A DNA stretch of 64,000 bases from Paenibacillus sp. 481 (lineage in GTDB: Bacteria; Bacillota; Bacilli; Paenibacillales; Paenibacillaceae). The notes below the pieces were generated by a model. That model saw only the letters and a program-made list of their open reading frames with translations. It searched no databases and was not told the origin of the DNA. Every line of letters begins with the position of its first letter. Positions within the stretch are counted from its first letter, which is position 1. Below are positions 34,810 to 42,633 of the stretch, in pieces. The stretch spans positions 3,489,501 to 3,553,500 of the forward strand of contig NZ_CP075175.1 of the NCBI RefSeq assembly GCF_021223605.1. The letters are read 5' to 3'. The translations under genes were made by a program, and so were the position numbers.

Positions 34810-35568
34810 ATGCGTCTAAAGCTTGTATTATCTAGTCCGAATGGGCTGGAGCTGCCGTTGGGCTACCAGCAAATGCTGCAAGGTATTATTTATCGAACTT
34901 TATCGAATCCAGATTTAGCAGAGTTTATGCATGATGAAGGATTTTTTTATGGAAAGCGCTCGTACAAATTGTTTACGTTCAGTCAGCTGCGAGGGAAGAG
35001 CACGGTGGATAAGCGGCGGGCGACGATTGCTTTTAGAGGTACCGTGACTTGGGAAATTAGTTCCGTTATTACGGAAATGATCGAGGATTTGGCGGTGCAA
35101 TTTTTGTTGTCTTCGTATATCGAAATGAATGGTCACCGCGTGCGGGTGCTGCAAGTGTCGACGGAGCGGGAGGAGCAATTGCCGAGTACGGGGCCTTGGC
35201 TTGTCCAAATGATTTCCCCTGTTACGGTCTACCAGACGGAATTGCGAGATGAGCGGAAATATACGAAGTATATGGAGCCTAGTGAGCCTTTGTTTGCCGA
35301 GTTGATTACACAAAATATGCAGCGTAAATATTGCGCTTTTACGGGCGAGAAGGATGTCGATTTCTCGATTCGTCCTGTTCAGGTAAGTACGCAGGATAAG
35401 GTGCTTACGTATTATAAGAAGTTTTTGATTGTGGGTTGGAAAGGAATCTATGAGCTGTCGGGTCCGGCGGATGTGCTTGCTTTTTCTTATTTTGCGGGAT
35501 TAGGCAGTAAGGCATCGCAAGGATATGGAATGTACCGGCTGATAGGTAGTGAGAAGACTAAAACGTAG
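34810..35568 (+). CDS. cas6: CRISPR endoribonuclease Cas6
   Basis: Cas6 cuts the precursor transcript within each repeat to give crRNAs. The 252-residue protein begins MRLKLVLSSPNGLELPLGYQ, has the RAMP fold, and ends with the Gly-rich loop GLGSKASQGYGMYRL typical of Cas6. A histidine-type active site is not obvious from sequence alone. GAAGGTGAG precedes the ATG. It is followed by a terminator, so it forms a unit with the array rather than with the effector operon. Confidence 0.92.
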   Translation: MRLKLVLSSPNGLELPLGYQQMLQGIIYRTLSNPDLAEFMHDEGFFYGKRSYKLFTFSQLRGKSTVDKRRATIAFRGTVTWEISSVITEMIEDLAVQFLLSSYIEMNGHRVRVLQVSTEREEQLPSTGPWLVQMISPVTVYQTELRDERKYTKYMEPSEPLFAELITQNMQRKYCAFTGEKDVDFSIRPVQVSTQDKVLTYYKKFLIVGWKGIYELSGPADVLAFSYFAGLGSKASQGYGMYRLIGSEKTKT

Positions 35569-35570
35569 AG

Positions 35571-35601
35571 TGGCCATTCGTTATTCGAATGGTCATTTTT
35601 T
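35571..35601 (+). terminator. Terminator after cas6
   Basis: TGGCCATTCG pairs with CGAATGGTCA around TTATT, followed by TTTTT, separating cas6 from the nuclease and effector genes. Confidence 0.75.
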
Positions 35602-35720
35602 ATATGTTCTTTTTTTACATTCTAAAATATGGATGGCGAAGAAAATATAATCTATACTATACTCATGGATTATTTTACTAATATATTACTTGAAATATTC
35701 CCTGAGAGCGAGGAGATAAA

Positions 35721-36728
35721 ATGACAGAAAAGAACGAAAAAAATGTAATGTTTAAAATTAATAAAAATTACAATTACATAAACACAATGATGGTAGACGA
35801 GCTGGAACTTTCTTCTGACCATGATGGATTAACTGGTAACTATCGTGAGGAAATGTGGTTGAAATTTTTTAGAAGTATTATTCCGCAGAAATACGCGATG
35901 GCACAGGGAGTCAAGATTATTGATTCAGATGGTAAAGTATCGAATGAAGTCGATATTGCGGTATTTGACGAGCAGTATACACCTTATGTATTTCAATATA
36001 ATACATTGAAGTTTATCCCGATTGAAGCGGTTGTTATCGCAATCGAATGTAAAAGTACAGGTTTGCCTGAAGATGACCTTATAGAATGGGCTAATAGAAT
36101 TGATAAGCTAAATACAAAAAATTCCGGAGTCGCCCGCATGGTAGCTGGTTACGCAACCGGATTAACAAATCCTACGCAAAAGAAAACACGTCCTCTAAAA
36201 ATATTGGCTTGCACAAAAACAGGCAAAACAGAACGAACGATAAAAAATTTAAAAGAGGACTACGGTAACCATTTCGATATCATTATCTCAAAAATGCAAA
36301 GAGAGAGCACGAAGTTTGAGGTCGTGATTCCATTTGAGACCAAATCACTGGAGTGGTGGGGGCAGCGATTAAACAATGTGAATGACGAGCTTTATACGGC
36401 TGAACAGTTAGAGAATAAGCTAGGGCTTCAGAATTTCTCTGCTAGCCCAAAGAAACTCACAGATGAGCAAATGAAACTGCAGAAACTCCAGACAGATTTA
36501 TGCCCTGAACTTTCATTTGATGATGAATTTTACCTTACCAACACACTAGCGGAATTAAAGGTAGAAGATAATCCTTTACTCTCTCTAAATTTCCAATTAA
36601 ATCAGCTCCTTATGCTTATTAATAACCCCATGCTGTTCCCGCATTTTGCGTACGCCAAACAATTTAACAAGATTATTAACGATGAGAAAAAGAAAGAGAA
36701 AGCCGAACAGCAAAGCGTAAAGCAATAA
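35721..36728 (+). CDS. DUF6602-like PD-(D/E)xK nuclease in CRISPR locus
   Basis: The first 130 residues match the DUF6602 pattern: GNYREEMWLKFFRSIIPQKY (Glu near residue 40), SNEVDIAVFD (Asp 77) and VVIAIECKST (Glu 109, Lys 111). These are the classical acidic, Asp and Glu-x-Lys positions of a PD-(D/E)xK nuclease. The C-terminal 200 residues are helical and unassigned; no CARF or SAVED sensor is recognisable. AGCGAGGAG precedes the ATG. It stands first in the type III operon, 36 bases before cas10, so it is a candidate accessory effector, although a passenger defence gene is equally possible. Confidence 0.75.
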   Translation: MTEKNEKNVMFKINKNYNYINTMMVDELELSSDHDGLTGNYREEMWLKFFRSIIPQKYAMAQGVKIIDSDGKVSNEVDIAVFDEQYTPYVFQYNTLKFIPIEAVVIAIECKSTGLPEDDLIEWANRIDKLNTKNSGVARMVAGYATGLTNPTQKKTRPLKILACTKTGKTERTIKNLKEDYGNHFDIIISKMQRESTKFEVVIPFETKSLEWWGQRLNNVNDELYTAEQLENKLGLQNFSASPKKLTDEQMKLQKLQTDLCPELSFDDEFYLTNTLAELKVEDNPLLSLNFQLNQLLMLINNPMLFPHFAYAKQFNKIINDEKKKEKAEQQSVKQ

Positions 36729-36764
36729 CGACCAACCCATACAAGCAGAGAGCGAGGGTAATAT

Positions 36765-38315
36765 ATGGCTGCCTATGTATTCATAGATGTATCGCATAAG
36801 CAAGAATATATTTTTAAACATAATAAGTTGAAAGACAATTTGTACAATTCATTTGTGATTAAAGTAGTCAGCGAGGTTGATGATATTGCTGATCTTGATA
36901 CCTCTGAATATATAAAAGCTACTTTAAAGGGACATTTAAATGAAAATTTCAAAGGCAGTCACGATGTTAAATATTCTGGTGGAGGCAACAGTATTATACG
37001 GTTTGAAACAGAGGAAGCTGCCAAAAGTTTTGTGAAGAATTACTCAACAAAAGTGTTGAAGGACTATCCTGACTTGGAGCTGTATATGAGTATCGTGGAT
37101 GATTCTGAAATCACTGCGACCGAAAAAGGAGACAAGGAAATTCGCAGGAAGCTGCATCAAAAGGCGGATGAGCTGAAAGATAAGCGTCAGGTTAAATTTA
37201 GACGCTGGACGTATGGTGTGGAGAAGATTGATGAGACGGGACAAGCTGAGCTTAGCGGTGCTGTAAAGCGTGAACATAAGCTGTCTAAGAGGTATTTATA
37301 CCACAAGTTTGAAGAGAAGACACAGGGCACGTCAATTAAGGTGACACAAGAATTACAAGATTACAAGAGCACCGAGGAAGGTAAAAGCTATATCGGGGTT
37401 ATCGTGATTGACGGCAATAAAATGGGAGATATGGTAAACCAAATATCTTCTTTTGAAGAACTGGGGCAATTCAGTCAGTGCATTGGTGAGTTGTATGAAT
37501 CGGCAGTCATTGATGTGCTAAAAGCATTTCAACAAGAAGGTACATCATTATTAATCACGCCAATCGTGATGGCTGGAGATGATATTTGCTTAATTGTGCA
37601 GTCCGATCATGCCATTGAAATAGCGGGAACCATTGTAACACGTATTCAGGAGTTGTCCCGTGATGAAAAGTATAGAGCTGCTTTAGGGAGATTCATGGAC
37701 GGTATGCAAGAGATGACAGCTTGTGCGGGAGTTGCGATTGCCAGATACAATCACCCGTTTTTTGAGACGGTAAAAACGGCCGAAATGCTGTGCAAGCGAG
37801 CCAAAGAAGAGATTTATCAAGTGAAGACGGACGATAACGGTGTCGCCAATGCTTCCTTTATTCATTGGAACGTTATTCAAGGTCAAGTACTTTCGGCACA
37901 AACCTATGAAGACGGTGTGAGGCATGGTAACGACGTAGAGCGGTTTCATATGAAGCCGTTGCGGATTGATCAGACAGAAGCCGTAGAGAACGGTATTTAC
38001 AGCTATGAATCGTTTGTACACGCAGTGAAAGAGATACAGCAAGCGCAGGTGAATCAAGAATTAAGCAGCTCTGTGCTGGAAGGGATAAAAAACGTGATTT
38101 ACTCTGGCAAGGAATCGTACGAACTGTATTTTGACAAAAATCAAACCGAAGCATGCCATAAGGTTACGCAAATCATGCATGAGGCGTTCAATTGCAATCG
38201 TTATGGTGCAATGCAAGAGGAGCAAGGGAAATCTCTGATATATACCTATTTGCTGAATGATGTGATAGATGCACTACCTTATTTGAACCAGAAGCGGGAG
38301 GCTGCCAAGCGATGA
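36765..38315 (+). CDS. cas10: Cas10-like protein lacking HD domain
   Basis: The 516-residue protein has two palm domains: YVFIDVSHKQEYIFKHNKLKDN at the start and VIVIDGNKMGDM (about residue 214) paired with PIVMAGDDICLIV (about 269-272). The GGDD motif is AGDD, so the two metal-binding aspartates are kept and cyclic oligoadenylate synthesis is conceivable. The N-terminal HD nuclease of most Cas10 is absent, and I see no Cys pairs for the usual zinc finger. DNA cleavage by HD is therefore not available to this complex. It overlaps the next gene by 4 bases. Confidence 0.88.
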   Translation: MAAYVFIDVSHKQEYIFKHNKLKDNLYNSFVIKVVSEVDDIADLDTSEYIKATLKGHLNENFKGSHDVKYSGGGNSIIRFETEEAAKSFVKNYSTKVLKDYPDLELYMSIVDDSEITATEKGDKEIRRKLHQKADELKDKRQVKFRRWTYGVEKIDETGQAELSGAVKREHKLSKRYLYHKFEEKTQGTSIKVTQELQDYKSTEEGKSYIGVIVIDGNKMGDMVNQISSFEELGQFSQCIGELYESAVIDVLKAFQQEGTSLLITPIVMAGDDICLIVQSDHAIEIAGTIVTRIQELSRDEKYRAALGRFMDGMQEMTACAGVAIARYNHPFFETVKTAEMLCKRAKEEIYQVKTDDNGVANASFIHWNVIQGQVLSAQTYEDGVRHGNDVERFHMKPLRIDQTEAVENGIYSYESFVHAVKEIQQAQVNQELSSSVLEGIKNVIYSGKESYELYFDKNQTEACHKVTQIMHEAFNCNRYGAMQEEQGKSLIYTYLLNDVIDALPYLNQKREAAKR

Positions 38316-39079
38316 GGATCGATCAAGATTACAAAATTGAGGTGCGTCTTGATAGCGAAGCGATATTTAGCAGCGGTGAAAAGGAGCGCAATCTCGTTCA
38401 GACCAAAGTGTTGGCAGACCGTCACGGCTTCGTTTATTTTCATGCGAAATCCTTTAAAGGCCAGCTGAAACGGCAGGCGTTCTGGTTGCTGGAGAGGTAT
38501 AGTGAAATTGATAAGGAGCTGGAGAAGTCCTTTTTTTCATCGATTGTCGTCTTGTTTGGGATTAACAAGGAAGAAATAGAGCTATTCGACATTGAAAAGT
38601 TAGCATCAGATGATGAAACATTCAAAGGGAACTATGTTCAACAGCAACCCGGTGTATTGAGATTCGGTCATTTGGAGCTGGATGAACAAGTTAAAAGACG
38701 TTTTACCGCGCTGCAATCCGAAGATCAAGCAACCGGGTATTTTCGAGTAACGCCACACGATTTGATCGAAGCGCAAACTCATATTCGAACAGGCATTCAA
38801 TTACAGGACGGCATAGTTAAAGACCGAATGCTAACCACGTACCATACCGTGAAACAGGGGTTAGTCTTCTACTCTTCGCTTACCTTTGACTCTACTATTT
38901 TCAAAGAAGAGGATGGAAATAAGGAGCTTCATATTGAAAATTTGCAGCGTATTGTCTCCTCATTCCGACGAATTGGCGCGGGCATACATAGAGGGCGCGG
39001 CGAAGTTACCGCAAGACTGCTCGTGGATGGGCAAGCGACATGCAGCAAGCACGATAGCAAAGTAGGTGGAACCGCATGA
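38312..39079 (+). CDS. Csm3-like Cas7 RAMP protein
   Basis: The 255-residue protein has the single RAMP fold of Cas7-type backbone subunits: FHAKSFKGQLKRQAFWLLERY as the helix after strand 1 and the Gly-rich loop RRIGAGIHRGRGEVTARL at the C-terminus. A catalytic Asp of Csm3 type (target RNA cleavage) could not be assigned with certainty. Start and stop overlap both neighbours by 4 bases, so it is translationally coupled with cas10 and csx10. Confidence 0.85.
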   Translation: MRIDQDYKIEVRLDSEAIFSSGEKERNLVQTKVLADRHGFVYFHAKSFKGQLKRQAFWLLERYSEIDKELEKSFFSSIVVLFGINKEEIELFDIEKLASDDETFKGNYVQQQPGVLRFGHLELDEQVKRRFTALQSEDQATGYFRVTPHDLIEAQTHIRTGIQLQDGIVKDRMLTTYHTVKQGLVFYSSLTFDSTIFKEEDGNKELHIENLQRIVSSFRRIGAGIHRGRGEVTARLLVDGQATCSKHDSKVGGTA

Positions 39080-40746
39080 AACGGTATAGTGTCATCGAAA
39101 TTGTAAACCTTGAGCCTCTGAAAATCGGCGCGGTGGGAAGTAAAGCGAACCAAACGGAGCCTTCAAAAGATTATGTGCCAGGTTCTACGATTAGAGGGGC
39201 CATGATTAGTCAATTAATCCACAATAACTCTTTTGATGAGCATCAAAAGGAAATTCTTACGAAGTTGGAGTGCTATAACGCTTATCCTTATCACGGCGAA
39301 CATATCTATTTGCCTACACCGCAACATTTGCGGATGAACAAGCATCAGTGGCGAAAAGCAAAGGTGCTGGCAAGAAGCAGCGATGAAGAACAGATGCAGA
39401 CGATCAAGATATCTAATTTATTGGATACTTGTAAGGAGCAGGACGGAGAGCAGGATAAAAATACGCTCGAGTTCCGGTTTCTATCCGTGCAAGATAAGAA
39501 CATCAGAGGAATGAACGCAGTCAAGGAGTACCGTCTCCATCACAATATGAGTCGCAAGCAGGACGAGAAGGAACGAGACAATCTGTTCCGCTATCAGGCG
39601 CTGGCAGCAGGCCATACATTTCGGGCGATTGTCAGCTATGATCAATCCATTGAGCATGTCATTGTTCCAGTTCTCAAGCAATCCACGAAATGGTATTTGG
39701 GTGGTGCAAAAGGTTCGGGCTATGGCTTATGTCAACTTCGTCTCATTGCGCACGTTCAGACTGATTTTCATGCCGCGAAAAAAGCTCTGGGTCTGCATAC
39801 AGCTGCTATGCCAACGGCCGATAAGCTAACGATAACTTGCTTGTCAGATTGCATATGCCGCGATACATATGGACAACCCGTCAATGCTATTCCGACGGAT
39901 GAAATAGAAAGCTTAATCGGCGTGCCAGTCAAGTTAAAGCGACAATATGTGCAGACAGGCATTACAGAAGGGTATAACGCGACATGGAAAGCTCGCTATC
40001 CAAAAGAAACAACGTTAAAGGCGGGATCTGTGCTTGAATACGAGTTACAAAAAGAATTAACACAGCAAGAAAAAATCCAAATGATTCAAGCGCTAGAAAG
40101 CAAGCTTATTGGTTATCGGACGCAAGATGGTTTCGGTTGGATTGGGGCGGAGATGTCAAATCCAGCACAGCAATTGCTAGTGGTAAAAGCCGTACAGCCA
40201 TTGTCGGAGCAGCAGAAGCACAATGCGGCTGCAATGCATCAGGAACAACAAAGAACAGCGGAAGTAGATCGGGTTCTGGACATCATTATCTCAGGATTGA
40301 AGCCAGCCAAGGAGCGTTGGCTGGAAATGATTTATGTAAAATCACGGAGCCAGTCTTCGGAAGGGGAGCCGGATTCTAATCGTATCCTCATTTCCGATCA
40401 ATTAAATCGTCACCAGCTCGAACAAATGAGAAAATTGTTGGAGCAACGACAGAAGCAGTTGGAGGAAGGTGAATTACCAACTATGCCTGATTCTATCGAA
40501 AGGTATTACAAAAAGGACAATCGTTTGTGCTCTGTTGCGGGGTGCAATTTTACAGAAATATTAGAGTTTATATGCACAACAAATCGTCAATCCAATGGCT
40601 TAATGCAATTTGCTAAACAACGATTGGACAGCACCAAGGGCGAATTGTTCTATTCTAAGGCCTCGTTAAAGGAAAAGCTATTTATTGCTGAACTGTTGCA
40701 CGCAGGTTTATATATTGAGCAAAGGAGGGCGGGCAAAAGTGAATAA
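39076..40746 (+). CDS. csx10: Csx10-like RAMP protein (type III-D marker)
   Basis: A 556-residue RAMP protein. The head VIEIVNLEPLKIGAVGSKANQT and DYVPGSTIRGAMISQL match the remembered Csx10 family, the Cas5-type subunit that marks subtype III-D. Gly-rich loops are at LGGAKGSGYGLCQL and YRTQDGFGWIGAEM, suggesting two RAMP folds. It would bind the 5' handle of crRNA. The final 180 residues (Gln/Glu/Arg-rich helices) are unassigned. The stop overlaps the next start by 8 bases. Confidence 0.8.
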   Translation: MKRYSVIEIVNLEPLKIGAVGSKANQTEPSKDYVPGSTIRGAMISQLIHNNSFDEHQKEILTKLECYNAYPYHGEHIYLPTPQHLRMNKHQWRKAKVLARSSDEEQMQTIKISNLLDTCKEQDGEQDKNTLEFRFLSVQDKNIRGMNAVKEYRLHHNMSRKQDEKERDNLFRYQALAAGHTFRAIVSYDQSIEHVIVPVLKQSTKWYLGGAKGSGYGLCQLRLIAHVQTDFHAAKKALGLHTAAMPTADKLTITCLSDCICRDTYGQPVNAIPTDEIESLIGVPVKLKRQYVQTGITEGYNATWKARYPKETTLKAGSVLEYELQKELTQQEKIQMIQALESKLIGYRTQDGFGWIGAEMSNPAQQLLVVKAVQPLSEQQKHNAAAMHQEQQRTAEVDRVLDIIISGLKPAKERWLEMIYVKSRSQSSEGEPDSNRILISDQLNRHQLEQMRKLLEQRQKQLEEGELPTMPDSIERYYKKDNRLCSVAGCNFTEILEFICTTNRQSNGLMQFAKQRLDSTKGELFYSKASLKEKLFIAELLHAGLYIEQRRAGKSE

Positions 40747-42205
40747 GGCGATAACGTACTATTTTACGATTCGAGCGATTTCTCCTGTTTATTTTGGTGA
40801 CAGTGAAAAAGGATCGGTGGTGAAAAATTGGAAAGGAGAGCCGATTGTGTTAGGCAATGCACTTGGTGGGGCACTAAGGGATTATGTTCAGCGAATTTTG
40901 CAATCTTTGAATAAGGATGGACAGGAACAAGATAGGAAAAAGGTAGAGGAATTGATCTATGGAAGTTTAGGCGGTCAAAGGAAAGGTTCTTCTACGCTTG
41001 AGGAGAGTAGCATTTATATTAGTGACGGACATATTCATTACGCTGAGCTTGGCAAAAAGGAAGGAACGGCAATTGACCCGCAATATGGATCAGCAAAAGA
41101 TCAGCATAAATATACGTTAGAGTATTTACCGATAGGGACAGAAATTCATTTTCGAATTGAATGTGATGTTTTGTTAGATAGAGAGACAGAGACAGCCAAA
41201 GAGGAGCAACAATTGCGTGTACAAGATTTTCATACCATGATTGGCACTTGGGCAAAAGGAATTGCCACTCAACAACTACTGCTAGGCGGTCAAAAAAGCA
41301 ACGGCTTCGGCAGGTTTGAGCTAATAGAGCTGCAAAGGGTAGAGTTTGCACTGAACAGCAAGGATGCGCTGGATGAGTATATTTTTCGGCGTGAAAGTGC
41401 AGAGCGTACACCCATTGACTGGCAGGCGTTAGCACAACTAGAAACCAAGCAAGAACAAGTTCAAGTAATCTCGTTCTTCATGTCGGGCTATTTTCCATAT
41501 GGGGTTTATCAGAGCTTTAACTTAGATAAAAATCGAGTGAAACAGGAGCGTGAATTGACGGGCTTGCAGACTAGACAAAGTGGCTATTACATGCCTGCTA
41601 CCAGTCTGAAAGGTCTGATGAGGAATGAAGTTGCTTTGTTAATCAAGCGTATGCTCATGGATGAACCTATAGATGCCGACGAATTGAATAACAAAGTGAA
41701 TGCAAAATGTGCGGAATGGTTCGGCAGTTTGAATCAGAGAGGTAAAGTCGTATTTTCCGATATCGAATTTGAAAACAGTAAGCTTGTACAAATGGAGAGG
41801 CCTAAACAGAAAGACGAAAATGGTGCTGAGCCAGATAAACATCCCGTCTATATTAAAATTGATCGCTTAACAGGCGGGGGGTATTCCAAAGCCTTGAAAC
41901 ATCAGCAAGAAGTTCAGGGGGCAGCTACTATTCGGTTTGAGCTTGTAAAAGGTGTGAACAGCGGGCCAGAGGAGGAAGAAGGATTTATTTTTCCATTGGT
42001 GTATGTGCTGCGTAGAATAGGAGCGGGTCATGTTCCACTCGGTGGTAGAACTGTAATTGGCCTAGGGCAATTCGCGGCAGATAAAGTCAAAATTGAAATC
42101 GGTCAAAACTGTACGGAGATTGAAACGACCGAGGCGTTAACGGAACAAAGCAAGGCATGGTTGAAGCAGCATTTTGAGGACTTTAAAGGGTGGTGCAAGA
42201 AGTGA
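40739..42205 (+). CDS. Double RAMP (Cas7-Cas7 fusion)
   Basis: Two RAMP units are fused in one chain of about 488 residues. The first (about 1-205) has PVYFGDSEKGSV and ends in LLLGGQKSNGFGRFELI. The second (about 235-455) has FMSGYFPYGVYQSF, PATSLKGLMRNEVALL and the loop LRRIGAGHVPLGGRTVIGLGQF. Fusions of this type are known in III-D loci and lead towards the single-effector III-E type. The GTG at 40739 is chosen (AAAGGAGG ten bases upstream), overlapping csx10. The next gene overlaps the stop as GTGA. Confidence 0.82.
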   Translation: MNKAITYYFTIRAISPVYFGDSEKGSVVKNWKGEPIVLGNALGGALRDYVQRILQSLNKDGQEQDRKKVEELIYGSLGGQRKGSSTLEESSIYISDGHIHYAELGKKEGTAIDPQYGSAKDQHKYTLEYLPIGTEIHFRIECDVLLDRETETAKEEQQLRVQDFHTMIGTWAKGIATQQLLLGGQKSNGFGRFELIELQRVEFALNSKDALDEYIFRRESAERTPIDWQALAQLETKQEQVQVISFFMSGYFPYGVYQSFNLDKNRVKQERELTGLQTRQSGYYMPATSLKGLMRNEVALLIKRMLMDEPIDADELNNKVNAKCAEWFGSLNQRGKVVFSDIEFENSKLVQMERPKQKDENGAEPDKHPVYIKIDRLTGGGYSKALKHQQEVQGAATIRFELVKGVNSGPEEEEGFIFPLVYVLRRIGAGHVPLGGRTVIGLGQFAADKVKIEIGQNCTEIETTEALTEQSKAWLKQHFEDFKGWCKK

Positions 42206-42633
42206 AGATGCATACGATACTTGATCAGTATGAGTGGGGCAAACTTATAGCTGATGACAGTAATTATGTCATCGCTCATTTATTGGACAAGGTGCTGATT
42301 GGGAAAGTAGCTGAACTAGAGGATAAGAAGAGGGTTGCTTTTGAAAAAGCTCTTGAAAACAAAACGTTGCTTGAGGCACATTTCTTTAACGAGAGGCGAG
42401 AAGTTTTTGTGGGCAGACACGATCAGCAGTTGGTCGTATATGCACCGTTAGAGCATACGAATGGCTCAGAGGACTCGGAGCCGCCAGTTGTACTGCGCTC
42501 ATATGCTGTGGAACAAAATTGCAATGCAAACGGATATAAATTTTTGGAAGTGAAAGAGTATTTTAATTACGACGAGGAAAGTCATTTAGCATATGTGGAA
42601 AAAACGGTTTTATATCGACTGGTAAAGGGGTGA
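42202..42633 (+). CDS. Csx19-like (TIGR03984-type) protein
   Basis: About 143 residues, recognisable by LLEAHFFNERREVFV followed by a strand-rich tail (YKFLEVKEYFNYDEESHLAYVEKTVLYRL), which matches my recollection of the small Csx19/TIGR03984 protein of III-D operons. Its role is not established; it may be the small subunit of the complex. The GTG at 42202 overlaps the previous stop; an ATG at 42208 is an alternative. It overlaps the following gene by 4 bases. Confidence 0.6.
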   Translation: MKMHTILDQYEWGKLIADDSNYVIAHLLDKVLIGKVAELEDKKRVAFEKALENKTLLEAHFFNERREVFVGRHDQQLVVYAPLEHTNGSEDSEPPVVLRSYAVEQNCNANGYKFLEVKEYFNYDEESHLAYVEKTVLYRLVKG

